Below are positions 55,865-64,000 of a DNA stretch of 64,000 bases, piece by piece. This stretch comes from Prostheceraeus crozeri. Lineage: Eukaryota > Platyhelminthes > Polycladida > Euryleptidae. The first letter of the stretch is position 1, and every line of letters starts with the position of its first letter. Made by a program: the position numbers and the translations under genes. Where the stretch lies: positions 61,615-125,614 of the forward strand of contig CAJQUW010014804.1 in the NCBI GenBank assembly GCA_907163375.1, read 5' to 3'. The notes beneath the pieces were generated by a model. The model saw only the letters and a program-made list of their open reading frames with translations, was not told where the DNA came from and ran no database searches.

Positions 55865-58089
55865 CATGCGGTTTCATCAGTTTGAATTTCATTCACAGTT
55901 AGGTTACAAAAATGCAGATTTTTTAACAAAATATAATTAGAAAACTCGCGTGAGATCAATTGACCTCATTGTAAGCAGACGCAGAAATTTATTTTGTGCG
56001 TTCTGGGGTCAATTAATGTAGCAGATTCGTTGTGCATTTTCGGAATTGCAGGATTGGAACGGCCCCCATGTCGGCTGGGCCGGTCAATTGAAGCAGGCTT
56101 ATGCTGACCGTTGACGGAATTCATTCTAGAAAATATTATTTAGACAATCAAAAGTACTGCAAGATTGTAAGAGCATGGAGATGCATCATAATTAATCATT
56201 TATGACTTATGAGTATAGGTATGTTATGTGACTTGGCTGTTGCGAACTGATTCCTCAGCTTATTTGGCCTCTGGAAATATCAAATTTAAGTCGCGTTTAC
56301 ACGTGAAACTTTATTTCTGCCACTTTATTGGTGCCACCTGCAATCAGATTGCAGAAGCCGTTTACACTTGACACTTAAAAGTTGCTGACACTCGAGGAAA
56401 AATTGCTACTGACACTTTATCGATCTATGATGACGACTACTTATCGATCTAAGATTTACATTGAAAAGATATTCCGAAAATTTTCCGAATTTCGCCACTT
56501 TTTTAAGCATTTGTATTGCAACATATAACTTGAAAAGAAACTCATCGATTTTCGGTATGAGCTGAGCAAAACAACATTAACATGGAAGCGCCTGAAAATG
56601 TCTTACATTGTTGTCCGAAAAAATCTATGTTAATAATATTGTGCGTAATTGAAACGGTTTGGGCAGCAATGCTATGAATGAACATGTACATTGGGTATCT
56701 TTGAGTTGTCTGTCTTCTTTGCAATCTCATGAGGTTGTGAATTATTTGGTTGCTTCGAATTCACAGATAATGACAGAAAATGACACGCTTCGGACGCAGC
56801 CCGTTGTGGATAGGGTTATAAAAGATCATACTTCCACGATGTCACTTTTGTCCACACACCTTTGCCTGTTGCAATGAAAATGGTCACTAAATTGACATGA
56901 TTTGATTGCGTAAGATGTTAAGATGTATTAGGAAGTAGAAGCAATTTATGGTAATCTTATTAAGTCGACGACAGAAGTAGTCATCAATCTTACTTTTAAA
57001 AAATGCAGTCCACTTTATCATAATTTCAGCTGTAAGTGTACAAGAATATTCAATTACCGCAATTTCCTTGCTTCTAGAAGCCTCAGAAGTGTCAGTATCA
57101 ATCAGAAAAAGCATTCAAATCGATGAGGCTTCGAAGATTTTCTTTGTAATTTTGCGTCGTTTGACCAAATATGTACTTGGGTTTGGCTTTCATACGAACA
57201 GCGCAGCGGCTAAACACACATTTCTGTTGAGAACAACTTTTTGAAATGAAAGCAAATGAAGCAACTCAGAATGAATCCGCAAGACTAAAATTGAGAAGAT
57301 TGTTTATCCGCACAACACTTTTTCTTCACGAAAATATTACGGTCAGTTTTCAATTCGATCAGCTAAACAGTTAGCACAAACACCAGATATTTGCAGCTTT
57401 GCCGCATTGCATTTTATCAACTGTTAGACGATTCCGCCAAAAAATGAACGTCACTCGATTTTTACTAATTTCCAATGTGAAAAAATGGCGCACATTATCG
57501 ACACACACTTCGCAAAGAGAGCAGCAAAGCGTTTTGTTCGTAGATTAATGGAAAGCAATTATACAGATCTAGGACAAAAATGTACGAAGGTTTCGAATAA
57601 AGGTCTTGAAGTTTTACAAATTTCAATCAGTTTCAAATTTCTCCAGAGGTCGAGTGGCCCAAAGGAAGAAAGAATCGTCTTTTTCAGGAAGTTTTTTAGT
57701 CCGAGTCTGTCCTGTATGTCTTCTTCAAGTGAATCACGACTGGATTCTATCCTTCCGTATGTTCCCGGGCTTTACGAATTGATCTCCAGAAGACTCACAA
57801 GCTCCGGCTACCATCGGCTACCGACCTGTTCATACTTTGAAGAGCATCCTCGTCCTTAAGGCGTCCAGCTCTAGCGAAGAAGTTCGGGGTCGTACATCGC
57901 GTGAAGTGCTCAGAAGAGAATTACGGATGGTCATATGTGGGAGAGAATGGAAGGACAGTGGAGGAAAAGATGAAAGAGCATCGGAAGTATATGCGAAGCT
58001 TGGATGCCTCCTCTGAAGTGGTGAACCATGTACTACTAGAGTCAAATCACAGCGTAGACTTGACAAAATAAAATAATTGCATGTAAATA
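55865..58089. other. No gene seen
   Basis: No supported gene. A 124-codon open frame at 57485-57859 has no domain, no splice context and no codon pattern that would make me accept it. Confidence 0.35.
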
Positions 58090-58310
58090 TTGAGCTGCAT
58101 CCTCGATTGAAAAATGGAAACCGACCTTAATAGCTGCCATTTCATCCAATATCAGGAATCATCAGCAGATCTAGTTAACACTTCTCAACATCGACACAAC
58201 TCCCTATTTAAAGTTCCACCACACAGCGCAAATTCGAGATACGCAATTAGCATTTCAAGTGAAATTTCGGCAGGTATTCATTTAATACTATGAATCTAGT
58301 GTAGCAACAG
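58090..58310 (+). repeat. Copy of the dispersed repeat (copy C), uninterrupted
   Basis: Contains both halves that flank the Polinton, joined, with CAGATCTAGTTAACACTTCT where the Polinton would sit. It therefore serves as an approximate empty-site reference. Confidence 0.6.
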
Positions 58311-59343
58311 TATATGAAATATACTGCTGAGAAGAATGGACTGTATTTGAAAGCCCTGTTCATTTAAATCTAATAAATGTCATAAACGTTATTTTTCTGG
58401 CATGACATACGTTAGTAAATCTAACCACTTACATGAAGATAAAATTCAACTTACGTCAAATTAGTAAAGATGATATTTTGTAGATTCCAAAGAATAATTT
58501 TTCAAACTTTCAAAATGACAATGAAATGATGCTTTCTTACTTTCCCAACAAACAGAACATTGAGGAGGCTTGCATCTGCTTGTGCCTTAATAGACTACTT
58601 TATGTGGTAGATCGCTTAATGTCGACTTAATGTTAGCAAATTTTCTGTGAAACTCAGTGAGGACAACGTATTCCCAACAAAATCTGAACACTAAAATGTA
58701 AATGCAATTGATTATAAATCAAGTCTAAGCAACATCAGTGGCATTTTCTAGTTTCTAGCTACCGATAATGAAGAGAAATAAAAATCTAGGACGATTTTTA
58801 CTATCAGAGCGGAGAGAGTTGCCTTTGTCATTGGAGTGGAGAAGAGACAACTAGGAGCTCGCGAGGAGTGAAGCGGTAACCTTCAAAACAGATTCAGATA
58901 CTGTTGAATATATTATGATCAATTACATTGTTCATTGTGTCACAATTGAATTATCATTAACTTTACTACCGGTAGTTACAAATTCATCATTACACCTATG
59001 GAGTCAGACAGTTAATCGGGAGAGGAATCCGATTCAGCCACCCTTTAATTTTTGTCATTATCTGCTGTAACTTTACTGTAGACGGTCTTTGTTTTAAATT
59101 CTCCTTGTTTCTTTTCTTTATTGTGTATCGTTTCTTCTCAATTGAACAACCTATTTTAAGTGTCGGTGACCTCAACAGTTGTTTTGGCGAGTGAAATGAA
59201 ACATCTATGATGTCAACAACATTTTAATCGTGAGTTTCCTAAATTGGATGTCTATATCACAACACTCACATTTGCTGATAGCGACTCAACTTCTTAAAAA
59301 CATCGTTCGCATTCGACTTACATGTATAGTAAGCCATAGATAG
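58311..59343. other. No gene seen
   Basis: AT-rich sequence without a supported feature. Confidence 0.35.
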
Positions 59344-60016
59344 CAGGGATGCGGAGTCCTGTGATAGGACTCCGAATCCGGTTGGCAAATCAGCCTAGTT
59401 CTGGCAACCTATATCATAGATCATTATAGGCTTACCTGAGCCTGAATTTAGTGATCATTGTTGTATCAAATCAATCATTTTCTATGAAAGTTTACCAGCC
59501 TTGCACATCACTTATTGATGTGTGCTTCACACGGTTTTTCTGCAGTCTACCAGGTAGGAAAACCCTCCATCCTTCTCCAAAAAATATTAGTACGCTTTTG
59601 ATTTTAATATGCGCTTTGGAGGAGCCATCACACACGATTGACGTTAGGGTAACAGGTTATGTCCTCAAAAAAAGCTAATATTTTGCTTCTGTCTCTGATG
59701 TGACCTTTGGTGCGCATGTGTGATCGAGGCTAGGAAGGCTTGTCCTCTCTACTAAATCACCGAGTGAAACGACAATCCTTTTTCACTATCACGGGTCATT
59801 CCCTCAACTATTACATGCTTTGCATGCACTGCTGTCTATGTACTTTTTTTGACGGAGAAAGTTGACATCAAAGTAGTGACAGCTATGCACGAGAATAAAT
59901 AATTTGTTTGTATTAAATTTCGGGTCTAATTATAGTTCAACTCTGGTCTCAGGAGTCCACCAACTCCGACTCCAGCAAAAATGATAGGACTCCGGGACTC
60001 CGAGTCCGAATCCCTG
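59344..60016. mobile_element. Possible hAT-like non-autonomous element
   Basis: Starts CAGGGATGCGGAGTCC and ends, reversed, CAGGGATTCGGACTCGGAG. CAGGG-type ends with repeated GGAGTCC words are typical of small hAT elements. No 8-bp target duplication is visible and there is no transposase frame, so this is tentative. Confidence 0.45.
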
Positions 60017-62234
60017 GTACTATGAAAACTTTATTGATGATTTTGGATTATTGGTATGGATATGTTCTACATGTTGGTAAAATGTAGATGAAGAGTTGCT
60101 GGTGTGGCCATTTATACGAGATCTGATTCTTCTCGAAGTTATTAAATATGAACTTTATTGTAAATGGTATAATTAATTGTAGAACACTTCTGTTGTTGCT
60201 GAATCCCTTTATTAATCCCTGATAGATAGACATTTGGATTATTTATTAGTTTACTTAATCTGCTATCACTTTGAATAGAACATGCTCCTACCAACATGTC
60301 TGTCTATCAAAGTTTATATTATCCTCATCACTTACTGGGATCTCATTTATTTAAAAGCATATTAAAAGGAAAACATTCAAAAACATGCTTTAAACCGCGG
60401 TTTTGAGGAAACATGTGTTCAGAGCACACTTTAAAATCGTGGTTTGAAAGTCATATTAGTAAGCAATCTTGACATTGCACGAAGCATGTCTAAAAGTCTG
60501 CCTTTAAAGTAGTTCTAAATTATTGCTGCGTCAAGACATTCATTTTTGTCCTCTAAAAAGCAGCTACTCAACGAACCTTCCAGTCCGTTCCACCTTCAAT
60601 GATACGATCAGGACCATCCTCATTCCTCTCCCATGATAAGCTGAACTGATATATTTCGAATGTATATTTTTATCAAAAGATATTATCGAGGTAAATTATG
60701 AATACTTGTCTAAAAAGAATAAATAAATCAATGACTAAGTACTCTGCGTTTTCTGTTATTGCAGACTACCAACAAGCCTTTACACATGTCTCGTCATTCT
60801 CTCATTTTAAGCTGCAATCTTGTCTGATTATATGATTACTGCACGGTTGGTGTAATCAATAAGACAATTCGAATAAGTTATACTCAAAATGCTTTATTGT
60901 CAACTTGCAATCAACTTATTTATTCAAAATAAAAGCGATAAAACGATGGATCGATGTCTTATTCGGATATTTGACATATTATAATCACAATGCGAGTATT
61001 GAGTCAAACCAAGTTACTCTTTAAGGTAAATAGTCCTGATACCATCCAACTTCTTGAAACTGGACTATTCGAATCTAAAATTGATACCGAATAATTAAAC
61101 CTGAATAATTAAAGTATCTGAAAATTTCGAACCATTCAGAGATTGACCATTTTCAACAGAGTATGACCTCGCTTGTAAAATGTCAGTCATTCAGTTTCTC
61201 CCTTAATTAGAAGTTCGTAGATTGGAGATAAATTTGAGTTGGGAACACCAGAGGTTAGTGACTTGTCAAGAATTTGCGTATGTCCTTGGCCTCTGCCGAA
61301 CAGAATGGAGGCGCCAAGAACATCATTTTCTTTACTACATGACCTGACAATCGAAATATTGGAGCGGCTGTTGAGTACGCAGTTCATTAGTACCTGAAAG
61401 AAAGATTGATAAGTTGCCATGTACAAAATAATCTCGAACTAGGCGTGCTAATGACCTGAACTGCAAGAATTAAGTAAGACTTTACAAGCGTGACGAAATT
61501 TAATTCACTCCCTACAGGCTCTGATTCTCCCTACAGGTTTTCTTATTGAAGCGTTAACAGTTGATAAATTAAGATTATTACACATGCCTATTAATAAGAA
61601 CTGGAAAATTGATATATATTGCTCTACACTAAATTTAAATGCATGAAATTCAAAATTTGATGTTGAAAGATTTGCATGCTTAGAAAAATTTTAAAGATGT
61701 AAGTTTCCTTAATTTTCATTATTATTTCGGGTCAAAATTAAAAATAATTTTCCAAATCGTCTCGAATAGATCTATTGATTGATTGATTATTGCATACATG
61801 CACCTGAGGCATGATTCTGAAAATAATCCATTCCATTGATAAGCGATAAAGCGCGTGCCGCTCGACCAGTGGCGTAGCCAAGGGGGGAGGGGGACAATCT
61901 TTGTGTTTTAACATCATTCTATGTCGAATTATCAATTTATAAATGTGAGAATCTGAAATCCTACAGTAGTACGCTTGGTTAATTTTCGCATGTCCCCTGT
62001 TGCGCAACGATCGCGAGCATGCCCCTGCAGCGCTGAACATACTTGAAGGCATAATGTTTACAAAAAGATCTAAAGGCTAAATCTGAAAATATCATCTAGA
62101 ATTGAAATGATCCATGGACAGGAGGTAATTATATGAAGTGCATGTATTTTTATTGGCTAAAATATTTAATTTGATTTGAATTTGGCAGATTAAATAAGTC
62201 GATAATACAATTTTATGTTTTATTCATTAAATTT
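60017..62234. other. No gene seen
   Basis: AT-rich. CAGTGGCGTAGCCAAGGGGG at 61867-61886 resembles the end of a DNA transposon; no matching second end was found. Confidence 0.35.
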
Positions 62235-64000
62235 ATGATACTTTTGTTTCCTGATCAACCATTCCTTGCTATATGTTTATATCACCCTTTCTGGAATTAC
62301 TCTGTTCGTAATGAACAATGTTTAGACGTCATAACTATTGTCATTGACCATGTATCGATCTCCATGTCCACTCCTGGCCTGAAGGTCATTCTATGTGGCG
62401 ACTTCAATGGACTACATTCGCATTATGACAAGATTTCTCGAGTGACATCTTTGAAGCCAATGGTCGCTGCCCCAACGACAGGAAATAATGTTCTCGATCA
62501 AATTTTTGTGAACTTTCCCTTCAAGTCCATTCCTGACGTTCTCCCTCCTATCTCCACTTCGGACCACAATGTCGTGCGTTGGCATATGAACGAAAATCTA
62601 CTACCTGAGCGTCGTGTAATAAAAAAACCGCTCGAAAAGTAACAAAATCAAGGAAAGCTTCGTTTATTAATTTCGTAAGCGATGTTGATTGGCTCTCCTT
62701 AGTCTTGTCCTGTTCTATGAGTCCTGCTGAAGCTCTGTTAGTGCACCTGAAGGCGCTATACGATCACCATTTCCCCGAGAGAGCTGTTCGATTTCGTTCG
62801 TCGGACCCATCATGGATGTCGCCTACTCTGAAGATCCTCATTGATGATCGCGACCAGGTCCATCAGAATAATCAGCATCAGAAGCATCTACGATTACGTC
62901 GACAAGTGACTGATCTCATGAGGCACTTGAAAGCATCGTATTTCATGAAAATGGCAAATAAGAGCTCTAGAGAAACATGGAACGCCATCAAACTCCTGTC
63001 GAGGAACACTCACGTGAAGAATTCCACTGAAGCGTATCCGTTTCATGCTGATGACTTTCATCTTTACTTTGCATCCATTTTACAGGACTCTTCTAGTTAT
63101 CCCATCATTCCATCGGTCTTACCGAGTCATTCACTTGTTCTCAGTGAATCAGAAGTTAGCGCACATCTTTCGAATTTGAGACGGAAAGCAGTTGGGCCGG
63201 ACGGAGTTCCTCATTGGATTCTTCAGGAATCTGCAATAGCACTGTCTCCGGTAATCACTCACATATTTAACGAAAATCTTCAGAAAGGTGTCGTCCCTCC
63301 GTGCTTCAAAGAGTCCTTCATCACACCGGTCCCAAAATGCAGCAAACCGTCATGTATGTCCTCATACGTATTACACGTCCTCATACTCGAAATCAGATCG
63401 ACGAGTCACAATTTGCTTACATTCCCGGACCTGTTAAAGGTGCGACATGCGCCCTCACCCTATTAAATCACCGTGTGTTGACTCACCCCGACGCAGGATC
63501 TGGAGCAGTACGACTATTATCTACAGACTTCTCAAAGGCCTTCGACAAACTAGATCATTAATTGATTGTCTCGGTGTGCATGCGACTGGGTTTACCGCTA
63601 CAGGCATGCCATTGGATCAAGGACATTCTCTCCAGCCGCACCCAAAGAGTGAAATTCAATGGTGAGTTTTCCTCACCATCTCCAATTACAAGCGGTGCTC
63701 CCCAAGGCAGCGTCATTGGGCCAGTGTTGTTTTGCATAGCCGTCGACCACTACAGACCCAAATTCAACAACTCCAAGCTTATTCGTTATGTTGATGACTT
63801 CACTCTTCTCCATTTCATCAACAACTCTAGCGAAGACAGACTTCAAGCTGAGTGGGATGCCTTGGAGGCTTGGTCGAAAGACATAGGACTCCCACTCAAT
63901 CATGAAAAGTGCAAGATTATGGACATTATCACAAACAAAAGTCTCAATCTCGCCGGTGTGTCGACCTCAGGTGGTTCTGCCCTTTCTCGGGTTGACAGCC
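62235..64000 (+). pseudogene. CR1/L2-like LINE ORF2: endonuclease end and reverse transcriptase (runs off window)
   Basis: The 5' end is truncated inside the endonuclease: AICLYHPFWNYSVRNEQCLD, VILCGDFNGLHSHYD (catalytic GDFN) and STSDHNVV (catalytic SDH). Then the linker LRRKAVGPDGVPHWIL and RT motifs: RLLSTDFSKAFDKLDH (palm aspartate), SGAPQGSVIGPVLFCIA, and the catalytic RYVDD. It copies its RNA at a nicked target in other family members. The frame shifts near 62630, 63360 and 63555, so this copy is dead. The element continues beyond 64000. The scrap at 18128-18402 is of the same general type. Confidence 0.9.

Noticed and set aside
57485-57859. 124-codon open frame beginning MAHIIDTHFAKR
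   Set aside because: No recognised family, no promoter or splice context, and no sign of constraint that can be read from one copy.
61867-61886. CAGTGGCGTAGCC transposon-end word
   Set aside because: Only one end is visible, so no element can be delimited.
1-64000. CRISPR arrays, bacterial operons, rRNA genes
   Set aside because: No spaced identical short repeats, no ribosome-binding-site pattern and no rRNA-like sequence; the introns, TATA boxes and AATAAA signals are eukaryotic.

Overview
The window is AT-rich animal DNA with introns, few host exons and many mobile elements of several classes. The only confident host coding sequence is one exon, on the minus strand at 16207-16446, of an RBM24/RBM38-type RNA-binding protein that ends in a clean splice donor. 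Together with a BEL/Pao element, a CR1/L2-like LINE, a PHD-SAP reverse-transcriptase element, a Tc1-like transposon and a full-length Polinton, this fits an invertebrate, probably marine. I cannot name the species.

Layout. 1-1797: a decayed retroelement on the minus strand, open at the window edge. 1868-1995: a hairpin. About 2-16.2 kb: no gene seen, plausibly intron 1 of the RBM24-like gene. 16.2-16.45 kb: the RBM24-like exon. 18.1-18.4 kb: a LINE 3' scrap. 19101-46536: a Polinton/Maverick with a nested BEL retrotransposon at 38772-44026. 46.5-64 kb: gene-poor DNA with a Tc1-like transposon (51463-52912), a 794-bp palindrome (55071-55864), a hAT-like end pair (59344-60016) and a 5'-truncated LINE running off the right edge.

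The Polinton is the main feature. Its limits are firm: a GGCCTA target duplication on both sides, AGTAGT...ACTACT ends and terminal inverted repeats of over 600 bp that are nearly identical. The rightward block (20.1-27.6 kb) holds a putative DNA-binding protein, two RING-like proteins, a DEDDh-exonuclease-like protein, small basic proteins, the packaging ATPase, the integrase, a pVI-like basic protein, the major capsid protein and the adenain-type protease. A leftward block (28.9-27.6 kb) follows, with two PC4-like paralogues and a clear TATA-binding-protein homologue. Then come a rightward paralogue family (28.9-31.9 kb), the leftward DNA polymerase B (35.9-32.1 kb), and a right arm of small, repeat-rich genes with their own TATA boxes. 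As a fossil it is broken in several genes (roughly five or six breaks plus the BEL insertion), while the capsid, protease, ATPase and TBP-like frames are open. Terminal-repeat identity points to a recent insertion, and the BEL copy inside it is younger still.

The most unusual point is the set of transcription parts in this one element: a two-repeat TBP, PC4-like proteins beside it, TATA boxes in front of at least five units, and two matching 67-nt leader introns (ATG|GTAAGT...CAG|GCATC) at the head of the two main gene blocks.
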